Positions 1-8,235 of a stretch of 64,000 nt of DNA are shown here, piece after piece. Source of the DNA: Martinezella multihospitum (GTDB lineage Bacteria > Pseudomonadota > Alphaproteobacteria > Rhizobiales > Rhizobiaceae); contig NZ_FMAG01000002.1 of assembly GCF_900094585.1 (NCBI RefSeq), forward strand, positions 140,007-204,006, in the 5' to 3' direction. Position 1 is the stretch's first letter. Every line of letters starts with the position of its first letter. The notes beneath the pieces were generated by a model. The model had not been told where the DNA came from and did not search any database. It saw only the letters and a program-made list of their open reading frames with translations. The translations under genes were made by a program, and so were the position numbers.

Positions 1-479
1 TCTCGTCCTTCATCCGCGGCACCAACGGCACCGTTTCGGTCAGCTCGACCGCCTACGCCTTCGATACCGGCGCGACCGGCAACGTTCTGTTCGGCTCGAG
101 CGGCGGCACGATCGATACGACTTCGGGCATCCTGGGTACGTCGGATGGTTCGGTTGGCGCTTCGGTCTTCAGCCTCGACATCTCCAGCATGACGACCGGC
201 CAGATCTCCAGCGCTCTGAACATGGTTCAGACTGCTCTGAACTCCATGACCAGCCTCGGCTCGAAGCTGGGCTCCATCTCCAGCCGTATCGACCTGCAGA
301 CAACCTTCGCTTCCTCGCTCTCCGACTCGATCCAGTCGGGTGTTGGCAAGCTGGTTGACGCCAACATGGAAGAAGAATCGAGCAAGCTGTCCGCTCTGCA
401 GACGCAGCAGCAGCTGGCCGTTCAGTCCCTGTCGATCGCCAACTCCTCGACCCAGCAGATCCTGTCGCTCTTCCGTTAA
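1..479 (+). CDS. Flagellin, C-terminal part (5' end outside window)
   Basis: Structural subunit of the flagellar filament. The frame is open from base 3, so the gene starts upstream of the window; about 158 residues are visible. The D0/D1 C-terminal helix is typical: SSRIDLQTTF, GVGKLVDANMEEESSKL and LQTQQQLAVQSLSIANSS, ending in LFR. The visible part aligns residue for residue with the C-terminal half of the complete flagellin at 3775, for example the FDTGATGNVLFG and TIDTTSGILGT stretches. It is therefore a close paralogue from tandem duplication. A rho-independent terminator follows. The paralogue letter (flaA, B, C or D) cannot be fixed from the sequence alone. Confidence 0.95.
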   Translation, partial: SSFIRGTNGTVSVSSTAYAFDTGATGNVLFGSSGGTIDTTSGILGTSDGSVGASVFSLDISSMTTGQISSALNMVQTALNSMTSLGSKLGSISSRIDLQTTFASSLSDSIQSGVGKLVDANMEEESSKLSALQTQQQLAVQSLSIANSSTQQILSLFR

Positions 480-529
480 TAGGAAGCGCCCGGCCACGCG
501 TTGGCTGGCCAAACAGGAAAACGACTATG

Positions 530-564
530 CCGCGCCTTCTCCGGAAGGCGCGGTTTTCGTTTTG
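530..564 (+). terminator. Rho-independent terminator after the first flagellin
   Basis: Perfect 10-bp stem, CCGCGCCTTC (530-539) pairing with GAAGGCGCGG (544-553), a 4-nt loop, then TTTTCGTTTT. It lies 50 bp past the flagellin stop and just before the stop of the convergent gene, so it ends the flagellin transcript. Confidence 0.85.
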
Positions 565-591
565 GCGCGGCGCCGCAGTCCAGCTGCGAAT

Positions 592-1842
592 CTAACGCGC
601 GCCGTCCGCCCTTCGCCTGATAGCATCGACGAAGCCATCGAACAGCTTGCGCATGGCAACCTGCTTGTAGGGATAGACGATGGGGTCGTCCATATTGTGG
701 ACCACCATTGCCACATCGAGCTCGAATACCAGCAGGCGACCGTCAGGAAGCTCCGCGCAGTCGATGCCGAAGTAGTCGAGTTTGATATGACGGCAGAGCG
801 CTGCGAAACTTTCCTCGTGGCGAACGGCGAAATCGCGATCGAAATCTTCCATCCATGCCTGTTCGACGGCTCGTTTTGCTGCACTCTGGCCCATGCCGGC
901 ACTCAGATAGTGCACGATCCAGTGATCCGAGAGTGCCATGTGGCTGGCAAAGGCCTTGCCGTCGATGAATACGACGCGCTGCTTGTTGTAGTAGCCGTCG
1001 GCTCCACGGAAATCGATGAAGGGTGCCACGTAAAGCTCAGGCGCCGGCTGTGCCGCGAGAAAGGCTGCCAGTTCGGCCGGATCGGAGATGCGCTCCATTC
1101 CATTGCCGGCATGTGTGCTGAGCGGGCGCACGACCAGCGGGAAGGCCAGGCCTGGAGCGCAGTCTTTCAACGGCTTGGCGCCGGCGCCGACGGCTGCGAG
1201 ATCGTCGCGCGAGACGCGATGGGTGGTGGGGGAGAGGATCGACGGTTCGCCTGCCAGCATTCCGCTCACCCCGTCGCGCGTCAGCCTCGCGATCAGTTCC
1301 GGATTGCAGTTCATCACCAGACCGTCGAATTTGGCAAGGAGCCCCTGCATATGGGCGAGCAGGGGCGCGTTTTCAGTCGACTCCCCGATTGCCATGAAGG
1401 TGACGTCATGCTCCGGCAGACCGATGAGTGCGGAGGTTTGCAGGTCGACATAGCGCAGCCACAGCACGCAATCGCTGCCCGCCAGCAGAAAGTCCAGCGG
1501 CGTATTGGCCATGAAATCGCCTTCGGTAACGAAGGCCAAAAGGTGCGGCCCGGTTCCGTTGCCGTGGACGACGCGGAAGTCACGCCGCAGCTGCACGGCG
1601 TTCTTCAGGATCTGGCGTGCCTCTTCGGCGCGGCCGAGCGTTTGCAGGATGATCGCCAGGTCCATGAGTGCGGCCGCATCGGTCGAATCGGCCGTCACGC
1701 GCTGCATAAGCTCGTTCCATAGCGGCGTCACGTCGCGGCCGGCATAGACGAGCGAGACGATTCTCTGCATGCCGAGAATTCGGGAGGCGTCCGGCGTATT
1801 GGTCGAAGCCGGTTCGATGCCTGGGGCTTTGGTCATCAGCAT
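592..1842 (-). CDS. TPR / ATP-grasp ligase-like protein
   Basis: About 416 residues. Residues about 50-90 form a TPR-like helical pair (DAAALMDLAIILQTLGRAEEA). The C-terminal half looks like an ATP-grasp fold: FPLVVRPLSTHAGNGMERI as nucleotide-contacting strand and loop, ELYVAPFIDF as hinge strand, and FGIDCAELPDGRLLVFELD as the metal-binding strand. ATP-grasp enzymes join a carboxylate to an amine or thiol through an acyl-phosphate; the substrate here is unknown. The start overlaps the stop of the upstream decarboxylase gene by 7 nt. A second ATG at 1836 would give a TGATG coupling and may be the real start. Tight coupling suggests a two-step pathway: decarboxylation of an amino acid, then ligation of the amine (inference). 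Confidence 0.75.
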   Translation of the reverse strand: MLMTKAPGIEPASTNTPDASRILGMQRIVSLVYAGRDVTPLWNELMQRVTADSTDAAALMDLAIILQTLGRAEEARQILKNAVQLRRDFRVVHGNGTGPHLLAFVTEGDFMANTPLDFLLAGSDCVLWLRYVDLQTSALIGLPEHDVTFMAIGESTENAPLLAHMQGLLAKFDGLVMNCNPELIARLTRDGVSGMLAGEPSILSPTTHRVSRDDLAAVGAGAKPLKDCAPGLAFPLVVRPLSTHAGNGMERISDPAELAAFLAAQPAPELYVAPFIDFRGADGYYNKQRVVFIDGKAFASHMALSDHWIVHYLSAGMGQSAAKRAVEQAWMEDFDRDFAVRHEESFAALCRHIKLDYFGIDCAELPDGRLLVFELDVAMVVHNMDDPIVYPYKQVAMRKLFDGFVDAIRRRADGAR

Positions 1843-3323
1843 TGGGAGAGATCCTGTCGGGAGCCGATTGTCAAAACGCTATGAACGAGTTGGTCGATAT
1901 CTGCCTGTCGCGTGCGATGGTTCACGATCGCGGCGCGGATTGCCGGCCGTCCGTTCAGATGAGTCAGGGATGGAGCGACGCGGCCTTCGGCGTGCAGCCG
2001 CTCGACGATATGGGAATTGACGGACGCAGGTATTGTTCCATCCGCGCCGACATAGGCGAAGCAGACGATATTGAGCGCGACCGGCGCAAGCAATGTCAGC
2101 CGAGGTTCCTGTTCGATGCGCTCGGCCAGCCTGCGGGCCAACCGGCAGTTGGCGCTCATCGCGCCCCCCAGAGCTTTGACGCCGTAGGTTTTCAGCGTGA
2201 ACCAGGTCTTCAGCGCCCTGAAGCCGCGCGACAGATCCGGACCGTAGTCGCAGGGCCACCAGTCTCCGCCTGCAAGCCCGGTGGCTGCGCGGCTGAGATA
2301 GGCGGCATCCGAAGCAAAGGTCTGCCGCTGCCATTCGCTGTCCCGCACGAGCAGGAAACCAGCATCATAGGGCACCTGGCCCCATTTGTGGAAATCGAAA
2401 GCGAGCGAATCGCAGCTGTCGATCCCGGCGAACAGATGCGCAAGGTCAGAGCTCAACACGCCGAGGGCGCCTAGCGCGCCGTCGACGTGAAAATGAAGAT
2501 CGTAGCTGTCGGCGATATGCCGCAAACCGGCGAGGTCGTCGACGGCGCCAGTATTGACCGTTCCCGCACTGCCGATGACGAGGAACGGCACAAGACCTTC
2601 CCGCCTGTCACGAAGGATCGCCTGTTCCAGCGCGCCGATATCGATCTGGCCAAGGCTATTGACGGCAATGCGCCGGAGCTGATCGCTGCCGATGCCGGAC
2701 ATTTCGAAAGCGCGGGGAACACAGCCATGAACCTCGTTCGAGGCGTAGGCCACGAGCCGGGATTCGTCGGACAGACCGGCTGCGCGCACATCGCGGCCGA
2801 GCTTCCGGCATCTGGCGATCTGCACCGCGACGAAATTGGCCTGCGATGCGCCGGTGAAGAAAATGCCGCCTGCCGTTTCCGGAAAGGAGAAGATCTCACG
2901 CGTCCAGCGGATGATCTGGCGCTCGACTTCGATCGGCATATGGTCGCGTCCGCCGAGATTGGCGTTAAGCCCGCCGGCGAGCATTTCGGCCAGCATGCCG
3001 GTAACGGTGCCGCCGCCCTGGACCCAGCCCATGAAGCCTGGGTGAATATTGCCGCTGCCATAGGGGAGGATATTTTCCCGAAAAATGGCGTGGACTTCGG
3101 TTAGGTCGCTGGCTTCGACCGGCAACGGCGCATCGAACAGGGCGCGGGCAGAGGAGGGGGCATGTTGCCAGACCGGCTTCGTTCCGAGCGTCTGGAGATG
3201 ATCGAACATGTCGTCGAGCATCTGGTGACCTTGCCTGCGCAGAGCCTGCCAGTTGTCGGGGTCGAGGCTTGTTCGCTCTTGGCGATCAACCGCCGCCCGT
3301 CCGGCGTCCTGCAAAATGAACAT
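1836..3323 (-). CDS. PLP-dependent group II amino acid decarboxylase family protein
   Basis: About 495 residues, within the usual size of aromatic-amino-acid, glutamate and tyrosine decarboxylases. Visible are the substrate-channel segment NIHPGFMGWVQGGG, the cofactor-phosphate loop FFTGASQANF, the aspartate-containing HFHVDGALGA strand and the Schiff-base lysine in FDFHKWGQVPYD. These fix the fold type I decarboxylase family but not the substrate. The start at 3323 (MFILQDAG) is preferred because GAGG lies about 7 nt upstream; an in-frame ATG at 3359 would add 12 residues. It is the first gene of a two-gene minus-strand unit with the ATP-grasp gene and stands divergent to a flagellin gene. 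Decarboxylase activity toward an amino acid is likely but not proven. Confidence 0.85.
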   Translation of the reverse strand: MFILQDAGRAAVDRQERTSLDPDNWQALRRQGHQMLDDMFDHLQTLGTKPVWQHAPSSARALFDAPLPVEASDLTEVHAIFRENILPYGSGNIHPGFMGWVQGGGTVTGMLAEMLAGGLNANLGGRDHMPIEVERQIIRWTREIFSFPETAGGIFFTGASQANFVAVQIARCRKLGRDVRAAGLSDESRLVAYASNEVHGCVPRAFEMSGIGSDQLRRIAVNSLGQIDIGALEQAILRDRREGLVPFLVIGSAGTVNTGAVDDLAGLRHIADSYDLHFHVDGALGALGVLSSDLAHLFAGIDSCDSLAFDFHKWGQVPYDAGFLLVRDSEWQRQTFASDAAYLSRAATGLAGGDWWPCDYGPDLSRGFRALKTWFTLKTYGVKALGGAMSANCRLARRLAERIEQEPRLTLLAPVALNIVCFAYVGADGTIPASVNSHIVERLHAEGRVAPSLTHLNGRPAIRAAIVNHRTRQADIDQLVHSVLTIGSRQDLSQC

Positions 3324-3774
3324 TTCAACCTCGCATATGGCCGCCGGTGCCGACATCACCGCCGGGACGCTGGAGAAGACGACCGTCTTCGTCCGACATT
3401 GGACGTATAGCGGCTATCTACGACGCCGAAGGTGGCGCGAGGCTGACTTGCGGTACTTGCTGTGCGTCAAACGATGATATCCGGCTGGAAAGCGGGGTGT
3501 CGGCGCACGCTGCGCGGATAGACCTCCCTCGGGTTCAATGAAAGGTAGCGTGGACGATGGCACGATGCCTGATGGCCTTTTAACGGAAAGGATGATTCCG
3601 TTAACTTTTGTGGCCGGCATTAATCTTTTATTAACCCTATTCCTGTCAGTTGCAACTAGCGCAACGGTTGGTTAACCTCTCCTAAGAGGCGGTTAACAAG
3701 CATGAGGCTGATTGCCGTTCCCGGCCGCAGACCGGAATGTCCCTTCCAAATTCAGCCATAAGGGGCACTTTTCG
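3324..3774. promoter_or_regulatory. Divergent promoter region with imperfect palindrome
   Basis: This 450-bp gap separates the decarboxylase gene from the flagellin at 3775. It becomes AT-rich from about 3595 to 3700, where the flagellin promoter is expected. An inverted repeat, GTTAACCTCT (3671-3680) against AGAGGCGGTTAAC (3685-3697), has a two-base bulge and could be a regulator site. No convincing sigma-28 box was identified. The ribosome site AAGGGG lies at 3760-3765. No extra gene is supported here. Confidence 0.45.
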
Positions 3775-4695
3775 ATGACTAGCATCCTCACCAACGACGC
3801 GGCGATGTCCGCCCTCCAGACCTTGCGCTCCATCAACACGAACCTGCAGGATACGCAGAGCCGCGTTTCCTCGGGCTACAAGGTGGCCAAGGCAGCCGAC
3901 AACGCCGCCTATTGGTCGATCGCGACCACCATGCGATCCGACAATAGCGCGCTTTCAGCCGTCTCGGACGCATTGGGCCTGGGCGCGGCAAAGGTCGACA
4001 CCGCCTATACGGCGATGGACAACGCCATCACCGTCGTTCAGCAGATCAAGGACAAGCTCGTCGCGGCAACGGAAAACAGCGTGTCGAAGGCTGACGTCCA
4101 GGAAGAAGTCACGCAGCTGCAACAGCAGCTGGAGAGCATTGCGCAATCCGCTTCCTTCTCCGGGCAGAACTGGATGTACGCGGCAAATGGTGCCTCCGCC
4201 TCCGTCGTCTCCTCCTTCGTGCGCAACAATAATGGTACGGTTTCCGTCAACAGCACGAGCTACAGTTTCGATACCAGCTCGCAGGGCAACGTCCTGTTCG
4301 GCGCGAGCACCAGCGGGACGATCGATACGAGCTCGGGCATCCTCGGCACCAAGCAGGCTATCAGCGGCAGCAGCTATTCCGTCTTCAGTCTCGATATCAC
4401 CAACATGACGAGCGGCGATATCGGTTCGGCGATGAACCTGGTGCAGGGCGCCCTCAACGCCATGAACAGCACAGCTTCGCAGCTCGGCTCTCTCTCCACC
4501 CGCATCGATTTGCAGACGAGCTTCGTCTCCACCCTGCGCGATACCATCGATTCCGGCGTCGGCAAGCTCGTCGATGCGGATATGGAAGAAGAATCGAGCA
4601 GGCTCTCGGCGCTGCAGACCCAGCAGCAGCTGGCCATCCAGTCGCTGCAGATTGCCAACACGAGCGCGCAGAATGTTCTCGCTCTCTTCAAGTGA
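3775..4695 (+). CDS. Flagellin
   Basis: Filament subunit of 306 residues. It starts MTSILTNDAAMSALQTLRSI, followed by QSRVSSGYKV and NAAYWSIATTMRSD, the conserved N-terminal D0/D1 helices. The C-terminus has STRIDLQTSFVSTLRD, SGVGKLVDADMEEESSRL and LQTQQQLAIQSLQIANTS. The start is chosen for this conserved N-terminus and the AAGGGG ribosome site 9 nt upstream; the frame stays open further 5' but that part is not flagellin. There are no cysteines. It is secreted by the flagellar type III system without a cleaved signal. In this group FlaF and FlbT (encoded at 15.7-16.5 kb) control flagellin expression after transcription. Confidence 0.96.
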   Translation: MTSILTNDAAMSALQTLRSINTNLQDTQSRVSSGYKVAKAADNAAYWSIATTMRSDNSALSAVSDALGLGAAKVDTAYTAMDNAITVVQQIKDKLVAATENSVSKADVQEEVTQLQQQLESIAQSASFSGQNWMYAANGASASVVSSFVRNNNGTVSVNSTSYSFDTSSQGNVLFGASTSGTIDTSSGILGTKQAISGSSYSVFSLDITNMTSGDIGSAMNLVQGALNAMNSTASQLGSLSTRIDLQTSFVSTLRDTIDSGVGKLVDADMEEESSRLSALQTQQQLAIQSLQIANTSAQNVLALFK

Positions 4696-4951
4696 GCCTT
4701 GACTGGAGCTTGCGTTGAAATGGCGCGGCGGCTTTTCCCTCTTGTCGTCGCGTATAAGCTTTTGTTAACGTTGCTGCTAATTGATTTGCAGTCTCTGCGC
4801 AGATCCGGCCGCCGTTCTCCTTCCAAGCGGTTGCCGGATCGCGCTTTAGCGACGGGCCGCGCTGGGATATCTCCCGCTGGTGGGCATGAGGCCAATCGTT
4901 GCTGCCGGATCGGTCCGGCTTGCCAGTCCCAATGGAACTACGGATTTTCAG
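4696..4951. promoter_or_regulatory. Intergenic region upstream of the third flagellin
   Basis: A 256-bp gap with no supported gene. An AT-rich stretch at about 4753-4792 includes TTTTGTTAACG and is the best place for the promoter of the next flagellin. No clear terminator for the preceding flagellin was found. Confidence 0.4.
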
Positions 4952-5932
4952 ATGAGCAATGTGACGACGAATCCTACCACGTCGGCGGCGCTGACCGTGT
5001 TGCGCGGTATCAACAAAGATCTCGATGTCGTGCAGCAGCAGGTCTCGTCCGGTTACCGCATCCAGACGGCGAGCGATGATCCCACCTATTGGTCGATGGC
5101 GACCACCATGCGCTCCGACCAGAGCAGCCTTTCCACGATTACGGATGCGCTGGGCCTCGGCGCGTCCAAGGTCGATACCGCATCCACCGCCATGGATACG
5201 GTCGTCAGCCTGCTGACCCAGATCCAGTCCAAGCTGGTTTCGGCAAAGGAGCCAGGCACCGACAAGAACGCTATCAACTCCGACATCCAGCAGCTCAAGA
5301 ATCAGCTGCAATCCGTCACCCAGTCGGCATCCTTTTCGGGCGAGAACTGGCTCTATAATACGGAGCAGCAGCCCTCCACACAGCAGTCGGTGATCAGCAA
5401 CTTCACGCGTGGGACGGGCGGGCAGATCAGCTTCACGACGATCAGCTATGACAGCTCCCAGACCTTGATGATCGATACTGCCAAACCCGAGCGGGGTTTG
5501 CTGACGAAGAATGTCGATGCGAGCACATTCGACAGTTCGGGCAGCGGCAGCAGCACGCCTCGCAATTATTATCTCCTCTCCGCCACCGGCGGCACGACGC
5601 CGACAGGCGGAACCGAGATCGCCCTATCGAGCAGCACGACCGATGCCGAACTGACCGATATGATCAATGTCACCAACTCGCTTCTGAAATCGGCAACATC
5701 GGCGGATTCGACATTGGGTCTGATGAAGTCGAATGTCGACGCTCAGTCGGATTATATTTCCAAGCTCAGCGATGCCATCAAGAGCAGCGTCGGCGATCTC
5801 GTCGACACGAATATGGAAGAGGCTTCCGCGCGGCAGAGTGCCTTGCAGACGGCGCAGCAGATGGGTGTGCAGGCATTGTCGATCGCCAATAGCATGGCGA
5901 GCAAGGTGTTGATTATCCTCCAGTCGAAATGA
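4952..5932 (+). CDS. Divergent flagellin paralogue
   Basis: Filament subunit of 326 residues. The start MSNVTTNPTTSAALTVLRGI matches the flagellin N-terminus; the longer open frame from 4880 adds non-flagellin residues. Conserved parts are VQQQVSSGYRIQTASDDPTYWSMATTMRSD at the N-terminal end and SSVGDLVDTNMEEASARQSALQTAQQMGVQALSIANSM at the C-terminal end. The centre is longer and quite different from the other two copies (for example the block around TRGTGGQISFTT and a Ser/Gly-rich insert), and the tail is LIILQSK rather than LFR/LFK. It is probably a minor filament subunit, as divergent copies are in related rhizobia (inference). Confidence 0.93.
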   Translation: MSNVTTNPTTSAALTVLRGINKDLDVVQQQVSSGYRIQTASDDPTYWSMATTMRSDQSSLSTITDALGLGASKVDTASTAMDTVVSLLTQIQSKLVSAKEPGTDKNAINSDIQQLKNQLQSVTQSASFSGENWLYNTEQQPSTQQSVISNFTRGTGGQISFTTISYDSSQTLMIDTAKPERGLLTKNVDASTFDSSGSGSSTPRNYYLLSATGGTTPTGGTEIALSSSTTDAELTDMINVTNSLLKSATSADSTLGLMKSNVDAQSDYISKLSDAIKSSVGDLVDTNMEEASARQSALQTAQQMGVQALSIANSMASKVLIILQSK

Positions 5933-6175
5933 TTGCCGGGCGGCGGCGTCCGATCGGCAATACCGCATCGCATTCATCCTCGCACAAGTTTGACTGCCTA
6001 CGGTCCTTCGCAGTGGCTTGGCTGCACAATGTGCCGGTGACATTGGTCCCGGAAAGTGCCGCCTGAGGACGGAAACCGGAAGCGTGATGATCGACGTTTT
6101 GAGCATGGGAATGGATCGGCCGGCTGTCGGCATCGACTTGCAGCGTCTCTGCGGCGTGAATGGGGAGATGCGCGC

Positions 6176-6808
6176 ATGAGCTTGACACTGTCCCGATATC
6201 TCAAGGATTTCAGCGCCGAACAGGTTCCGCCGCCCCGTGTCGAGGATATGGCCTTTGCGGAACCGATCGAGTTTGCCGAAAGCCCGCTCGAGCCGCCTGT
6301 TGATGTCGAGGCCGAGCGCCGTGCCGCCTATGCGGAAGGGCATGAGGCGGCGACCCAGGAACTGACGCAAAAGCATCAGGCTGAGATCGATGGCATGGCC
6401 CAATCGTTTCGCGCCGAAATGGATGCGCTGCGGATACGCTACGAAGAGCAGGCGGCGGAGAAGATCGCCGCGGATATGACGCGCATCGCCACGATGCTCG
6501 GGCAGGCGATCAGCACAGAAGCCGCGGCCACTCTTGCGCCGATCATGACCGAGACGCTGACGGCCAAGGCCGTCGCCGATCTTGCCGAACTGGTCAGGGC
6601 CGCGATCCTCGATGGCAGCGCCGGGCCGATCTCGGTCAGCGGCCCGCGTCATCTTTTCGAGGTCCTTCACGATCATCTCGGCGATGACGGCGCCTTGCTG
6701 CGCCACATCGAGGCCGATGATGTCGATCTCACCGTCACGATCGGCGAGAGCGTTCTTGTGACCCGAATGTCCGCCTGGGCCGCTAGCCTGAAAGAGATTC
6801 TGAAATGA
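6176..6808 (+). CDS. FliH-like flagellar export accessory protein
   Basis: About 210 residues. An N-terminal acidic/proline region leads into a long charged helix (AERRAAYAEGHEAATQELTQKHQAEIDGM), then a mixed helical/beta C-terminal part ending LKEILK. This layout resembles FliH, the regulator of the flagellar export ATPase FliI. ATG 6176 begins MSLTLSRYLKDF; the frame is open from 6056 but the extra part is low complexity. The stop overlaps the motB start by 4 nt (ATGA), so the two are translationally coupled. Sequence identity of the family is weak, so FliH is a likely but unproven assignment. Confidence 0.65.
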   Translation: MSLTLSRYLKDFSAEQVPPPRVEDMAFAEPIEFAESPLEPPVDVEAERRAAYAEGHEAATQELTQKHQAEIDGMAQSFRAEMDALRIRYEEQAAEKIAADMTRIATMLGQAISTEAAATLAPIMTETLTAKAVADLAELVRAAILDGSAGPISVSGPRHLFEVLHDHLGDDGALLRHIEADDVDLTVTIGESVLVTRMSAWAASLKEILK

Positions 6809-8232
6809 GCGACGGCGATCAAAATCACGGCAAGCACGAGATTATCGTCGTCAAGCGTCGCGGCGGTGAACATGAAGGCGGCCATGGCGGCGCGTGGAAA
6901 ATCGCCTATGCCGACTTCATGACGGCCATGATGGCCTTCTTCCTGGTCATGTGGCTGGTGAACGCCGCCAACGAGGAGACGAAGGCCTCGGTCGCCTCCT
7001 ATTTCAATCCGATCAAGCTCGCCGACGAGAAGCCGACGGAAAAGGGCCTCAAGAAACCCGTCGATCAGGCTCAGGGCGAAAAGAATCAGCAGAAGTCCGA
7101 CAAGCCGCAGGAAAAGCCGAATGACGGAAAATCGGCCAAGACCGGCGAGGACCTGACCTCGACATCGGGCGACCAGACAAACTATTCCGAAGCGGATTTC
7201 TTCGAGAATCCCTATTCGGTCCTGGCCGAGATCGCACAGGAAGTCGGTCAGCAGGCCAATGTCAGCGCCAAGGGCGAGGGTGGGGCCGCTCAGTCGGGTC
7301 CAGCGACCGGTGCCGATGGCGGCCAGGCCTATCGCGATCCCTTCGATCCAGATTTCTGGACCAAGCAGGTTCAGGTTTCCAGCGCCTCGAAGAAGGCGAA
7401 TGAGGAACAGTCCGCCAAGTCGGATCAATCGCCCAAGGGCGAAGTCATCGCCTTGTCGAAGGCAACGGCGGCCGATACCGGCCAGCCCGCCGATCAGCCT
7501 GTGACGCCGGAGCAGCAGCCGACAACGAGCGACCAGCAGGCGCCGGGCAAGCAGCAGGAAAAGCAGACGCAGATGCAGCAGCTCGCCAAGGCCGCGGCGC
7601 AAAACGAGACTTCGTTGCCCGAGGATAATGCTGCCTTGCCGCAGAGCAAGGATGTCCAGCCGACGAAGGCGCAGCAGCAGGAAGCCAAAGATCTGCAACA
7701 GGCAATTCAGGCCGAGATCAAGGGTGTCGCCGGTCAGCTGGCCGAAGGGCTGCAGGTCAGCGCCGCGGAAGGCGGCGTGCTCGTAACGATCTCCGATCAG
7801 ACAAACGATCCGATGTTCAATATCGGTTCGGCGGTTCCCCGGCGCGAGATGGTGCTGGCGATGGAAAAGATCGGAAAGATCCTCGCGGAACACAATGGAT
7901 CGATCCTGATCCGCGGCCATACCGACGGACGCCCCTATATGGTCGGTGGCCGCAATGACAACTGGCGCCTGTCGCTCGATCGCGCCCAGAGCGCCTATTA
8001 CATGCTGACGAGCGGCGGGCTGGACGAGAAGCGGATCGTTCAAGTTTCCGGCTTTGCGGACAGGCGTCTGAAGCTGCCCAACGATCCCTTCAACGATGCC
8101 AACCGCCGTATCGAGATCCTGATCGCCAACCCCTCGAACCAGGCGGCGACGGACCCCGCGGCTTCTGGAACGCAAGCTCCCGCGAAGCCTGCTTCGGGCA
8201 AGAGCAAGTCGAGCCAAGGTAAGCAGGGATAG
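6805..8232 (+). CDS. motB: Flagellar motor stator protein MotB
   Basis: Stator subunit that anchors to peptidoglycan and forms the ion channel with MotA. After a basic N-terminus comes one membrane segment at about residues 36-55, starting YADFMTAMMAFFLVMWLVNA; the aspartate there is the proton-binding residue. A long Gln/Lys/Glu-rich linker (about 75-310) follows. The C-terminal OmpA/MotB domain has IGKILAEHNGSILIRGHTDGRP, RLSLDRAQSAYYML and NRRIEILI, the peptidoglycan-binding signature. At 475 residues it is long because of the linker, as in rhizobia where MotC contacts MotB. It starts inside the FliH-like gene and is followed 3 nt later by motC. Confidence 0.95.
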   Translation: MSDGDQNHGKHEIIVVKRRGGEHEGGHGGAWKIAYADFMTAMMAFFLVMWLVNAANEETKASVASYFNPIKLADEKPTEKGLKKPVDQAQGEKNQQKSDKPQEKPNDGKSAKTGEDLTSTSGDQTNYSEADFFENPYSVLAEIAQEVGQQANVSAKGEGGAAQSGPATGADGGQAYRDPFDPDFWTKQVQVSSASKKANEEQSAKSDQSPKGEVIALSKATAADTGQPADQPVTPEQQPTTSDQQAPGKQQEKQTQMQQLAKAAAQNETSLPEDNAALPQSKDVQPTKAQQQEAKDLQQAIQAEIKGVAGQLAEGLQVSAAEGGVLVTISDQTNDPMFNIGSAVPRREMVLAMEKIGKILAEHNGSILIRGHTDGRPYMVGGRNDNWRLSLDRAQSAYYMLTSGGLDEKRIVQVSGFADRRLKLPNDPFNDANRRIEILIANPSNQAATDPAASGTQAPAKPASGKSKSSQGKQG

Positions 8233-8235
8233 TCC

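Noticed and set aside
340..1722. Long plus-strand open frame of 460 codons across the ATP-grasp gene
   Set aside because: It is the antisense shadow of the minus-strand gene, begins inside the flagellin in another frame, and shows no protein motif.
4757..4775. Possible sigma-28 promoter of the third flagellin
   Set aside because: The TTTTGTTAACG stretch does not match a clear two-box consensus and is not shared in register with the region before 3775.
5932..5961. ATTGCCG/CGGCAAT hairpin after the third flagellin as a terminator
   Set aside because: Only 7 bp with a long loop and no T-run; too weak to call.
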